Below are positions 41,101 through 45,451 of a stretch of DNA of 64,000 nucleotides, piece after piece (position 1 is the stretch's first letter; each line of letters begins with the position of its first letter). Made by a program: the position numbers and the translations under genes. This DNA is from Bactericera cockerelli. Lineage: Eukaryota; Arthropoda; Insecta; Hemiptera; Triozidae. Location: the NCBI GenBank assembly GCA_024516035.1, contig CM044967.1, positions 10,295,990 to 10,359,989 of the forward strand, written 5' to 3'. The notes beneath the pieces were generated by a model. The model made no database searches. It saw only the letters and a list, made by a program, of their open reading frames with translations, and had not been told where the DNA came from.

Positions 41101-41602
41101 AAAACACAAAAGTTAAGGGAGAGATACAATACAATTCAATTCAATAGTCTGATTATCCTGCAAGAATGAGACTAAAGAGTCCCTTTACTCTCACAGTCTA
41201 AACAAAGTCTAATTTTTATTGGTGTAAGGAGCTTTTATCAATTTTATTTATAAAGAAAGAGTCGCCGACAACTGTTCTAGACCTATGAGGACCCGCCCCC
41301 ACTGATTTCAGTGTACTAAGGGGATCTATTCATCTATCACATCGTGCAATTTCGAAATTGTAAAACCTTGGTTCACTAGCATGATTCATTTAGGCAGGTT
41401 TCGGTAAGAATAATGACATCATCGTTTATTTTTGCGTGATTGCAAATTTAATAGTTACGTGCAGACATCTTTAAAAAATCAAGATAGGCTAGTTGGGTAT
41501 TCGCTCTATTATACGAACTGAAATGGATACTAATAAGAAATTACATACCTTTCTTTGGGCTTCAGCGGCAAATCCAGATTTGGTAGCACGGTTATTGGCC
41601 AT
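16960..41602 (-). CDS. Mp20: Calponin-homology muscle protein, Mp20/transgelin type (four coding exons)
   Basis: Exons 41602-41549, 30488-30352, 19350-19146 and 17130-16960 join to 567 nt, giving 188 residues, close to Drosophila Mp20 (184) and transgelins (about 200). All introns are GT-AG. The N-terminus (MANNRATKSGF) leads into one calponin-homology domain at about residues 25-130: ECLEWIREITGE, FYEILRDGTLLCKLVNDLKP (about 52-71), FKCMENINCFLDVVKEMGV and VDLWERQNLNSVVICLQSLG. The C-terminus has one calponin-type repeat (VISLQYGSNKGANQSGINFG, about 164-183) ending NTRHM. Proteins of this family bind actin in insect muscle. Introns of 11.1, 11.0 and 2.0 kb carry most repeats of the window and a nested zinc-finger locus. 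Exon 3 is much more GC-rich than its surroundings. The name transgelin or calponin-like would be equally acceptable. Confidence 0.95.
17440..18130 (+). repeat. Unclassified repeat-like segment in Mp20 intron 3
   Basis: This contains an open frame of 145 codons (17543-17980) with no family features. It runs into AAATTTCAAGTCTCTAGCTC, then CCGTTCTCGAGATATC and CAGACAGACAGACAGAC (about 18009-18025), a kind of tail seen on many dispersed insect repeats. I treat it as a transposon remnant and not a gene; the type is unknown. Confidence 0.4.
18227..18458 (+). repeat. Dispersed repeat family H (ACTAGCGGGCTGTCGCCCGC), copy 1
   Basis: It starts with a GC-rich hairpin (AGCGGGC, GTC, GCCCGC) and ends TGACATTTATATATTAAGAT. 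A second copy at 28512-28722 has the same ends but lacks about 25 internal bases (GGAATTTCGAAAAATCCCGT region). The ends are reminiscent of retroposon 3' tails or Helitron-like termini; the class is not settled. Confidence 0.65.
18563..18680 (+). repeat. 3' end remnant of a non-LTR retrotransposon
   Basis: Read in frame it gives RKEDALNRKIWKEMIHGTNA, then DPK and a stop, followed by VWEKTK and an AAG-repeat tail. This arrangement (basic residues, W, ADP near the stop, short trinucleotide tail) is typical of the C-terminal end of RTE- or CR1-like retrotransposon proteins. It is only a fragment. A related fragment is near 10840-10950. Confidence 0.5.
18681..19198. repeat. 106-bp tandem array repeating the Mp20 exon 3 donor region
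   Basis: Units start at 18681, 18787, 18893 and 18999, with a partial fifth from 19105 that includes the true exon edge. Each unit holds 52 bases of exon 3 (17 codons, RQNLNSVVICLQSLGRK), the GTGAGT donor, and intron sequence up to TTAACAAAAATATCACAGAT. Units differ by only about one or two bases (for example GACATC for GACGTC in the second). The breakpoint in the exon is after CTGTCTC at 19197. Confidence 0.93.
19146..19350 (-). CDS. Mp20: Muscle protein 20 exon 3 (residues 64-132)
   Basis: Acceptor TTGAATTTCCTCAG precedes 19350; donor GTGAGT begins at 19145. The first base completes a Lys codon with the AA of exon 2. It encodes the second half of the calponin-homology domain. The last 52 bases of this exon and the donor are repeated in the array immediately downstream. 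Confidence 0.93.
19390..19595 (-). repeat. SINE family A copy in Mp20 intron 2
   Basis: This is the reverse complement of the 5705-5912 element: ATT tail at left, body GCCCGATTAAGACTC, and a head ending GAGCTACCGGGA at right. It ends about 40 bases upstream of the exon 3 acceptor on the minus strand, so it lies close to the polypyrimidine and branch region. Confidence 0.85.
19602..19812 (-). repeat. SINE family E copy 1
   Basis: Read on the minus strand: a tRNA-like head (GGTAGTCAAGTGGTTAACGC, B box GGTTCGAATCCC), then a body AAGACTCTGAGGGTTAGGTG, then GCATCAACCTCGCCTGGTGG and TTACCTTCCACTAAAGAGTA. It lies back-to-back with the family A copy. A second copy is at 35006-35210. Confidence 0.75.
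19920..20327. mobile_element. Harbinger-like MITE, 408 bp
   Basis: The left end GGGCCGATTTATAGAACAGG and the right end CCTGTCTCATAATGTGGCCC are imperfect inverted repeats that extend inward (GATTAGATTTAATC against GATTAACTTTAATC). TAA flanks both sides (19917-19919 and 20328-20330). A TAA/TTA target and GGGC termini fit PIF/Harbinger. There is no coding. Confidence 0.65.
20331..24195. other. Mp20 intron 2, repeat fragments and AT-rich sequence
   Basis: It holds body fragments of SINE A (20697-20770; 21283-21350), a truncated SINE A-like head at 20792, and a SINE F copy at 21372-21555. The rest is AT-rich. The segment 22404-22490 reads DRKTEKHHKWRRKIKEPGWI and onward to a stop, perhaps a retrotransposon remnant, but I cannot assign it. 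Confidence 0.45.
21372..21555 (+). repeat. SINE family F copy
   Basis: The head AGCTTGATTGATTAGGCGGC, with B box GGTTCGAGTGC, is followed by a body with TAACACAAATATGATACTTG and TGACATCACGAAAGTAATTA. A 10-11 base hairpin (TGTTTACCGAGGGTTCGGTAAACA) is inserted just after the head. Confidence 0.6.
24196..24340. repeat. Left part of a duplicated block, with palindromic repeat end
   Basis: From TAAATGAGAATTCCAGTCTG through ACTTCCGAGAAATTTC, AATATT, GAAATCAGAAGT to GCAAAAGATGAGTGTTTCAC, this is nearly the same as 33390-33538. Both copies are followed by SINE B in the same orientation, so about 440 bp recurs as a unit. The palindrome is the same as the end of family R. Confidence 0.7.
24366..24637 (-). 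repeat. SINE family B, tRNA-Gly-like head
   Basis: On the minus strand the head reads ACGAATAGCTCAGTGGTTAA (box A), an anticodon arm TCGC-TTGCCAT-GCGA whose loop centre GCC suggests tRNA-Gly origin, and box B GGGTTCGAAACCC. The body follows (GATTCCTTCCGGTGCACTCA; TCGCCCATCAGAGGGGAGG; CATGTTTCATAACTACG). Other copies: 27109 (headless), 33551 and 52951. Confidence 0.8.
24784..24805 (+). repeat. Poly(A) tract
   Basis: A run of 20 or more A in Mp20 intron 2, not adjacent to a recognisable retroposon body. Confidence 0.6.
25503..25679 (+). repeat. 44-bp minisatellite, four copies
   Basis: Units begin CATAATGCTTATATACTTAG at 25503, 25547, 25591 and 25635 and end CAGACACAAAGGTGCT. Copies differ at a few positions (GGCCCC, GACCCC, GACCCT). 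A run of ten or so G precedes it at about 25486. Confidence 0.9.
25680..27105. other. Mp20 intron 2 sequence without a supported feature
   Basis: A GC-richer patch with a TGATGATGATGAT run near 26030 is followed by AT-rich DNA. A fragment at about 26289-26310 (AAACCCAGCCGGGCATG) looks like the acceptor end of a SINE A head. No gene is seen. Confidence 0.4.
27109..27245 (-). repeat. SINE family B, headless fragment
   Basis: It contains the body from CGCAGCCATGAAACAGGAGC to GGTGCTGGGTCAACACG, then the match ends before the tRNA-like head. A T run at its left corresponds to a poly(A) tail on the minus strand. Confidence 0.7.
27328..27509 (+). repeat. SINE family C copy 1
   Basis: The head GGCAGAGCGAGTTAGCGCGC (box A) and GGGTTCGATTCCC (box B) is followed by a body CTGTACTTGGATGTTCGGGG, TCCACTCATACC and GAGGAAAAATGAGTAG. 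Copies at 30690 and 34289 show the same order. A 176-codon minus frame across it is only the repeat's shadow. Confidence 0.75.
27510..28511. other. Mp20 intron 2 sequence without a supported gene
   Basis: An inverted-repeat fragment at about 27680-27755 (TCGAACCTGGTTATAAGAGA and its partner TCTCTTATATCCAGGTTCGG) looks like the ends of a small pogo-like element. The rest is unremarkable. Confidence 0.4.
28512..28722 (+). repeat. Dispersed repeat family H, copy 2
   Basis: It has the same ends as 18227-18458 and is shorter internally. Its right end has four copies of the CAGT motif (about 28680-28697) before TGACTTTGACATTTTTATAT. Confidence 0.65.
28940..29110 (+). repeat. Truncated C-terminal fragment of an RTE-like non-LTR retrotransposon
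   Basis: The frame reads KRNVMDVIESTNIRHRTRSW, then ADHVARSNDTSINRWTKRR. The pattern V-I, R, W-A-x-H-V-A-R and RW-x-KR is typical of the C-terminal end of RTE/BovB-like retrotransposon proteins. No reverse transcriptase domain is left, so this is a dead remnant in Mp20 intron 2. Confidence 0.6.
29393..29665 (+). repeat. Repeat fragment with CCTA microsatellite and CGTTGCAAAGCACGGGC end
   Basis: It starts CTCTATATATAAAACAG, has about eight CCTA units (29431-29465), and ends AGTCCCGTTGCAAAGCACGG then GCAAACGGCTAG. Ends of this kind are common on insect dispersed repeats. It faces family H in style but is not the same. Confidence 0.5.
29733..29795 (+). repeat. Palindrome-bearing repeat (ACACCTCGGCCGAGGTGT), copy 1
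   Basis: A perfect 18-base palindrome is followed by GAAGAACGCCTATACAAAGA, then AAGAGACCGCCCGGC. The same 60-base block occurs inverted at 56966-57030. Confidence 0.7.
29884..30182 (-). repeat. Two tandem SINE family F copies
   Basis: Two minus-oriented copies lie side by side (about 29884-30005 and 30030-30182). The second has the clearer head, read on plus as GACTTGAACCATCGACCTTC then CGATCGAGCTACTGAGGTCG. They sit 170 bases downstream of exon 2 on the minus strand. Confidence 0.6.
30352..30488 (-). CDS. Mp20: Muscle protein 20 exon 2 (residues 19-63 plus two bases)
   Basis: Acceptor TTCCTGTTTCCAG precedes 30488; donor GTAAGT begins at 30351. It encodes the first half of the calponin-homology domain, from INSKYSEELAQECLEW to RDGTLLC. 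Confidence 0.93.
30515..30665 (+). repeat. hAT-like MITE fragment inside a SINE C head
   Basis: The SINE C start (GTCAGCGTTGCCGAGTGA, 30521-30538) breaks off and is followed by CACTACGGGGTTCCATGGTG, GCAATGAAAGTGTAG, AAAGAAAGGGATAGCTAGTG and GGGAACCACTTG. That matches the element at 34125-34243. A complete SINE C head then starts at 30690. Confidence 0.55.
30690..30862 (+). repeat. SINE family C copy 2
   Basis: Head GCCGAGTGAGTTAGCGCGCT and GGGTTCGATCCCC, body CTGTACTTGGACGTTCGGGG and GAGGAAAAATGAGTGG. It is followed by an AAAAAAGAAG microsatellite (30881-30920). Confidence 0.8.
31161..31890. other. Mp20 intron 1 sequence without a supported gene
   Basis: AT-rich, with A-rich runs near 31492-31515. 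A tRNA-like stretch read on minus at about 31070-31165 may be one more decayed SINE head. Confidence 0.4.
31891..32597 (+). repeat. 0.7-kb hairpin-ended repeat (family R), full copy
   Basis: It begins with the palindrome ACTTCCGAGAAATTTC, AATATT, GAAATCGGAAGT and ends GGAAGTATTGTGTCCATAAT. GGAAGTATTGTGT therefore occurs at both ends (about 31919 and 32569) in direct orientation. The interior includes GTCTGTCGGTCTGTCTGTCG and two copies of a GATTTxGATGAAATTTTGTA motif (about 32103 and 32258). The reverse-oriented copy is at 9626-10328. There is no coding capacity. Confidence 0.75.
32598..33385. other. Mp20 intron 1 sequence without a supported feature
   Basis: Mixed-composition DNA; nothing recognisable. 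Confidence 0.4.
33390..33809 (-). repeat. Second copy of the duplicated block, including SINE family B
   Basis: 33390-33538 equals 24196-24340 in order and orientation, and 33551-33809 is a SINE B copy with minus-strand head (box B read on plus as GGTTTGAACCC). About 440 bp is thus present twice, 9.2 kb apart, within different introns of Mp20. Confidence 0.75.
33850..33910 (-). repeat. Short dispersed repeat (GACAGG...TGACAG family)
   Basis: TACCTGTCTTGCGCTGACAA, then AATAAAGCACTA. Related copies occur at 38405-38485, 39965-40020 and 58203-58300. Its class is unknown. Confidence 0.5.
34125..34243 (+). mobile_element. hAT-like MITE
   Basis: The left end CAGTGGTTCCCAACCTGG and the right end TTGGGAACCACTTG are inverted; CAGTGGTTCCCAACC is a common hAT-type terminus. 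The expected 8-bp target duplication is not clear. The next feature downstream is a SINE C copy, as at 30.5 kb. Confidence 0.6.
34289..34520 (+). repeat. SINE family C copy 3
   Basis: Head GGCAGAGTGAGTTAGCACGC and GGGTTCGATTTCG, body CTGTACTTGGATATTCCGGG, TCCACTCATACC, then TAATGCTGCGCTACCCACAA. The terminal part also occurs after the 30690 copy (about 30960-30985), so the full SINE is about 230 bases. Confidence 0.75.
35006..35210 (-). repeat. SINE family E copy 2
   Basis: The head on the minus strand is GCACTGGTAGTCAAGTGATT to CCACCCAGTGC, with a perfect 7-base acceptor pair (GCACTGG/CCAGTGC) and B box GATTCGAATCCC; at about 83 bases it resembles a class II (Leu or Ser type) tRNA. The ATT tail is at its left end on plus. 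Confidence 0.8.
35355..35543 (+). repeat. 5S rRNA-derived SINE (SINE3 type), copy 2
   Basis: GATCACCGAAGTTAAGTAAC (35359-35378), then GTTCAGCGAGGT, matches the internal promoter part of 5S rRNA (GATCACCGAAATTAAGCAGC, GTCGGGCGCGGT). The body has CCCAACCCAGCCTGGGTGAG and TTTGTGAGTTTCC and ends in an A run. With copy 1 at 11824 it covers both halves of the 5S head. It lies in Mp20 intron 1. Confidence 0.75.
35546..36431. other. Mp20 intron 1 sequence without a supported gene
   Basis: AT-rich; no repeat head or reading frame of note. Confidence 0.4.
36432..37007 (-). pseudogene. C2H2 zinc-finger frame lacking a start codon
   Basis: An open frame of 191 codons runs from just after a TAA at 37010-37008 to TAA at 36434. 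No suitable ATG is in frame; the first methionine codon lies well inside. It reads DPNLLEQYIGLSNDTIENQN early, DPNLLAILRKHLENP about 35 residues later (an internal echo), and near residue 125 one zinc finger, CHLC then HYLRH (C-x2-C-x12-H-x3-H), followed by two basic clusters (ARKKRTRIPRRN, HKLRRRVLRRK). A short ATG frame (MSWRCVLLLVFLFSKRTLGA) begins upstream in another frame. Either an exon with an unseen acceptor, or the second half of a broken gene. No function is recognised. Confidence 0.45.
37210..37827 (-). CDS. C2H2 zinc-finger protein, nested in Mp20 intron 1
   Basis: A 205-codon frame with ATG at 37827 and TGA at 37210. After a hydrophobic start (MFIKRYLLCHSLLLVTAV) and an acidic stretch it has three zinc fingers: CKHPNC with H-x4-H (about residues 75-100), CKICKDTF with HLLAH (about 119-140) and CPLC with HYDAH (about 180-200). 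The middle one has classic C-x2-C-x12-H-x3-H spacing. It is on the same strand as Mp20, without introns, and far more GC-rich than its surroundings. C2H2 proteins commonly bind nucleic acid, but no target or family is recognised; the hydrophobic N-terminus is unexpected for a nuclear factor, so the true start could differ. It lies about 200 bases from a second zinc-finger frame; they may be one decayed gene or two. Confidence 0.55.
   Translation of the reverse strand: MFIKRYLLCHSLLLVTAVDFQSFQDGEDEVHSPENSDELLITEGTTFRFFHEKRTGFVVPESEDMGKKRSRELYKCKHPNCYWQGYDALEQEDHERLYHAVAEAPKLFERESILDEETFQCKICKDTFYHIADLEDHLLAHEEDKQRNIFGVTSQRTTLPPYDDIDTDLLIRSPSGKYLYCPLCTSKLYPYNFRKHYDAHLKRGY
37828..38404. other. 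Mp20 intron 1, flank of the zinc-finger frame
   Basis: AT-rich. It would hold the promoter of the nested gene; no TATA box or other element can be defended. Confidence 0.35.
38405..38485. repeat. Short dispersed repeat (GACAGG...TGACAG family)
   Basis: TAAACTGTCGGCTCGAGACA, then GGAAGTCTCATTACACTAAC and AGCACCTCTTTATT. The reverse complement recurs at 58203-58300. Confidence 0.5.
38870..39008. mobile_element. Harbinger-like MITE, copy 1
   Basis: GGGCGGAATTAATGGAC at left and GTCTATTAATTCCGCCC at right are inverted, flanked by TTA (38867-38869 and 39009-39011). 139 bp. The interior TCTTACACAGTACGCAATCC is shared by all three copies. Confidence 0.85.
39458..39586. mobile_element. Harbinger-like MITE, copy 2
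   Basis: GGGCGAAATTAATAGAC at left and TCCATTAATTTCGCCC at right, with TAA on both sides (39455-39457 and 39587-39589). 129 bp, in the opposite orientation to copy 1. Confidence 0.85.
39877..39973 (+). repeat. 21-bp tandem repeat, about 4.6 copies
   Basis: Unit AAGTTGTGCTTTACTATGTA, plus one base. Because 21 is a multiple of three the array stays open in frame and reads as a seven-residue Cys-Leu-rich repeat, which is why a longer frame appears at 39824-40144; there is no reason to think it is expressed. Confidence 0.9.
40344..40472. mobile_element. Harbinger-like MITE, copy 3
   Basis: GGGCCGAATTAATAGACG at left and GTCTATTAATTCCGCCC at right, with TAA at 40341-40343 and 40473-40475. 129 bp, in the same orientation as copy 2. 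Confidence 0.85.
40476..41548. other. Mp20 intron 1, proximal part
   Basis: AT-rich sequence next to the exon 1 donor. No repeat or reading frame of note. Confidence 0.4.
41549..41602 (-). CDS. Mp20: Muscle protein 20 exon 1 (residues 1-18)
   Basis: ATG at 41602 in the context TTATCATGGCC; donor GTATGT begins at 41548. It encodes MANNRATKSGFAAEAQRK, like the start of other insect Mp20/transgelin proteins. Phase 0. Confidence 0.9.
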
Positions 41603-41938
41603 GATAAAAAAATGTAATAGTCACTTGAAAAAAATTAATAAATAAAAAAGAGGAACAAACAATACGAATCACTTGAAGACGATAAGAACCGCGACTAGTA
41701 TGAAACTGGCATTGGAGGCAGTCAGTGTAGAGCTGGCCAGTCGGAATAGCTACTCATGAGAGGGGGGGACCACGTGATGTGTTCTCCCCCCTCCATGGTT
41801 CTGGTACTTGAAGTATTGATGCCATGTTGCCGCGCTGTTCTGATGAACATTCCTGTGCCCTGAGTCTTGTGACAACTAGACCCGGTCTCATTAAAAGATA
41901 GTTTTTATGCTGCTGCAAGGGATGTAAAAAAACAGTCC
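41603..41938 (-). promoter_or_regulatory. Upstream flank of Mp20 exon 1
   Basis: About 335 bases between the ATG and the SINE A at 41939. No TATA box is evident near the ATG; a non-coding 5' exon farther upstream is possible. I cannot name a regulatory site. Confidence 0.3.
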
Positions 41939-42104
41939 GTCCCGGTAGCTCAGTGGTAAAGGCGGCACTCTGTGAATCCAGAGGAATGGTCGCGAGTTCG
42001 TAACCCAGCCGGGACATGACTAGTTATCCTCTCATTTGGGATTTTTGGGACTTTATAAAGTCCTACTCGGGCAGTATAAATAAGGCGATATTATTATTAT
42101 TATT
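41939..42104 (+). repeat. SINE family A copy
   Basis: Full head (GTCCCGGTAGCTCAGTGGTA; GAGTTCGTAACCC) with a shortened body and an ATT tail. Confidence 0.85.
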
Positions 42105-42142
42105 TTCTTGGGATTAAACTTTCATACAGTATAAAAAAGGTT

Positions 42143-42298
42143 ATGATATTTGTGTTCATCATAATCGTGATCATCACAATTACTCAAACTCGCTTTACTA
42201 AATGTACGCTTAACTTGGGACTTGAACCACTGACTTCCAAGATACAAATCCACCGCCATATCAATCAAGATTTCTGAGGTCGGTAGCTTGATCGATGT
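42143..42298 (-). repeat. SINE family F copy
   Basis: Head read on plus as GACTTGAACCACTGACTTCC, then TCAATCAAGATTTCTGAGGT; body TCACAATTACTCAAACTCGC at its left. Confidence 0.6.
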
Positions 42299-42368
42299 GC
42301 TTTGAATAGTCGCTCCACAGTTTCTGAATCTTGTTACCCCTAGTAGCAACGAGGCGAGTACCACACCA

Positions 42369-42555
42369 GTAGCTCATTCCAGAAACGCTCTCTAGTCTTC
42401 AAAACTCCGAATCTCCCTTTCAACTGTCACACAACGCACTCTGATTGGTTAATTTGAACACAATAACCAATCAGTATGCGTTGTGTCAGTTGTGTGACGG
42501 TTGAAACGGAGATTCGGGGATTTGGAGAGTGGAAAGTGTTTCTGGAATGGGCTAC
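42369..42555. repeat. Imperfect inverted repeat of 187 bp
   Basis: GTAGCTCATTCCAGAAACGC at left pairs with GTTTCTGGAATGGGCTAC at right; the arms continue (CGAATCTCC against GGAGATTCG, GATTGGTTA against TAACCAATC). Target duplication is unclear. Probably a MITE. Confidence 0.6.
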
Positions 42556-42873
42556 AGTTAACAATGGATCAGGAGGGCAGGAATTTTGATAGGAAACAGC
42601 GGGTAAAATGAAGCCAAGGCGCGAACAAAATGAAAGAAAGGTCTCAAAGGCCTTTCCACTGCTCATTTTCTGTTCTTAAAGAAATCTTCATTTCTCTTCA
42701 TTAAAAAAGACAAGAAGAGACACTTGAAATAAAGTTCTACTTATAAAACCCTACAGGGTCCGCCTTTAAGAATAGAACTAGAACTTTTAAAACCGCTGCA
42801 ACATTTTAAAACAGATGTAACATCTATTGCTCCACTTTTTGTTATTTAAGAAAATGTATTAGCGACTCTGATA

Positions 42874-43761
42874 CAGGGTCTTCATAAAGTCTCACCCAGG
42901 CCAAGGTTTCTCGAAAACCACTCAGAATATCAAAAAACGCAAAAACCCGTATTCCTTTATATTTAGGAGGATTGCTTTTCAGCCAAAAAAATTTTGCCTA
43001 CACGGCCCCAGTCAGGCTGGGCATGGACCAACTTTAAAATCTTAAATAGAAATGGTATGTCTTGTGGCATATTGTTTTAAAGGTCTTATTGAGAGAAGTT
43101 CATTACAATAAATTTCAGTGTGCTACAACTTACCGTTCTCGAGATACAGGGTCGGACGTCCTGCGTAATATCCCTATATTTTGACCTATAACTCGTTAAC
43201 CGTAAAATTATGGAGAAAATTTTTCTTGATAATAATAACTCCTTATAGCAAGAACTTTCGAACAAGTTAAAATTTGATTTGTTTTTTCGTTAAAATTTTT
43301 TCGACTGTTCGTCCGGCTGGCTGACGAAACCGACCAGAAACTAACATCAACAGAGTATGTCGAGTTATAACTTGTTCGAAAAGTCTCATCATATGGAGTT
43401 ATTATTATCAAGAAAAATTTTCTCCATAATTTTACGGTTATCGAGTTATAGGTCAAAATATATGGATATTACGCAGGACGTCCGACCCTGTATCTCGAGA
43501 ACGGTAAGTTGTAGCACACTGAAATTTATTGTAATGAACTTCTCTCAATAAGACCTTTAAAACAATATGCCACAAGACATACCATTCTATTTAAGATTTT
43601 AAAGTTGGTCCATGCCCAGCCTGACTGGGGCCGTGTAGGCAAAAATTTTTTGGCTGAAAATCAATCCTCCTAAATATAAAGGAATACGGGTTTTTGCGTT
43701 TTTTGATATTCTGAGTCGTTTTCGAGAAACCTAGGCCTGGTGAGACTTTATGAAGACCCTG
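42874..43761. mobile_element. Foldback element with about 400-bp arms
   Basis: CAGGGTCTTCATAAAGTCTC at left and GAGACTTTATGAAGACCCTG at right begin arms of near-identical sequence of about 400 bp, separated by a loop of about 90 bases around 43270-43360. TA precedes the left end; the right flank is AT, so the target duplication is uncertain. Diverged relatives lie at 6785 and 15534. There is no transposase. Confidence 0.8.
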
Positions 43762-43854
43762 ATGACCAATTTCCTGACCCATTATAGGAACTTTCAATAT
43801 TTCATAGCTAAGGAGACTTACTGTGTGAGTCGACTTGAATAGCTGGATGCACAT

Positions 43855-43995
43855 TTAAGGCGGTGGAGTCGTAACCTCTGGAGGTCAGTGGTTCGAGGTC
43901 CAAAAATGGCAAAAAAAGTAAGGACTCGTGAATAATTTATTATGTGACACCACGATTCTGATAAACACAAAGAAAAACACTCACTATGGGATATA
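43855..43995 (+). repeat. SINE family F copy, diverged
   Basis: AAGGCGGTGGAGTCGTAACC, then GTCAGTGGTTCGAGGTCC, followed by TGTGACACCACGATTCTGAT. It has lost the 5' part of the head. Confidence 0.5.
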
Positions 43996-44249
43996 TTCGC
44001 ATTTGAAACAAATTGTTCGCGCTCTGTCAATAAACGAAATATCAGGCCGAAAATTCTAGAGATTAGTCCAAATTCTAGAGATTAGTGAGAGAGTTAGTTA
44101 TACAGGCAAAAAACTAAATGGTTTATGTATTCATGTGTTATTATTAATATCTGAACTGGTTACAGGGTTTTCAGTGAAACCCTTACAATTAACATTGCGA
44201 CCTTAATAGATCTATTGTGACCAGTTGATTCTATTTGGTTTTAACGTAC

Positions 44250-44837
44250 TGTTGAGGCCACATACTGTGAAAGGGCAAAAGCAAGTACCTAACTTGTTAA
44301 ATTTGTCGATTTTCTTGTCTCCTTTTTGATTCGGTGAAATGCAATCTATGCTCACCGCGTCACTGTGTTTTTAGCCATCTTAAGAGGAACAACTAGTTTT
44401 CTTAATTTGCTGTACGTCTAGTACGATTTTTTGTGAAATAGCGTCAAGCTATTAAGTTCGCCTAGAACTATCTAAAACCAGTCCTTTGCAAGTGTGGTTT
44501 CATATTTTCCTCCAAAATTAATTATTAAATGGCACAAGGGGTTTAACTCTGATAGGGAACTTGTAGAATCTCATTCCTTTTTCCTTTACTACAAGTGGGG
44601 AGTAAGTATGGGGTTTTCAAAAGTAATAAATTAAATCAGCGAAGTCACCAGGTAAGACTCAACCATTTATTATTTCTGGTGTCAGTTCGTTTCTTATTCC
44701 ATAATTATTTAAAACTTTGAACTTTACATTGACGGGATTCAAACCCTCCAAACCTAAGTGATACAGTCCACTCTCTAATTTTAATTTTCCCGTGCTACAG
44801 GGTTGGCAGCTTAACAAAAGCTCAAAACAACCCATCA
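44250..44837 (+). mobile_element. 5' LTR of a BEL/Pao retrotransposon
   Basis: 588 bp from TGTTGAGGCCACATACTGTG to AACAACCCATCA. It is preceded by CGTAC (44245-44249), the same five bases that follow the 3' LTR. By eye it is identical to the 3' LTR. A TGGTCCTAGCGGATCC stretch from 44845 begins with TGG, as expected of a primer-binding site; the matching tRNA was not identified. Confidence 0.95.
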
Positions 44838-45451
44838 TATGTAGTGGTCCTAGCGGATCCGGATGATCTAGCCTTAAGCTAGGAGTCCATTAGTTTATCC
44901 GTGTAATATTCCTCAAATTTAGTTCAAGTTTAAAATGAATAGGTATATTGTGTTAGTTAAATTTAAATTCATCCAAATCATTTTACCGTGTACCTATTGT
45001 GCCTAGTCTACTTTGACTTGGCGACCGTGTGCTTGAATAGGTAGTGTGAACACATTTTTCATAGGTATGAACATGTTATCGTGTGTACCATGCTTGCAAG
45101 TAAAGTCTGAGGCTCTGAGCACTCGCTAGAGTCGCTAGGCACGACGCCTTGTTGTTGCTTTCAAATGTCTTATCAGTTATTTTGAAATTTTCAGTTCATT
45201 TTAAAAATTGAATAATTTAATTTTATTTACTCTGTATTGTGATTAAAAAATTAATAAGTTGTTGTAGATTATTTTACATGCATATTTATCTAATTCTCTT
45301 GTAGGTGTTAGCTATTTTTCATCCTCATAAACTGCAAATCTTGTGAATGAAGTACATTCAAGTTTTAAAATTACCTTATAACTTAACTTTAGTGACTCTC
45401 AAATTGTGTTTCTGTTATACTTCTATATTGTGTGAATAATTCAGTGAAAAA

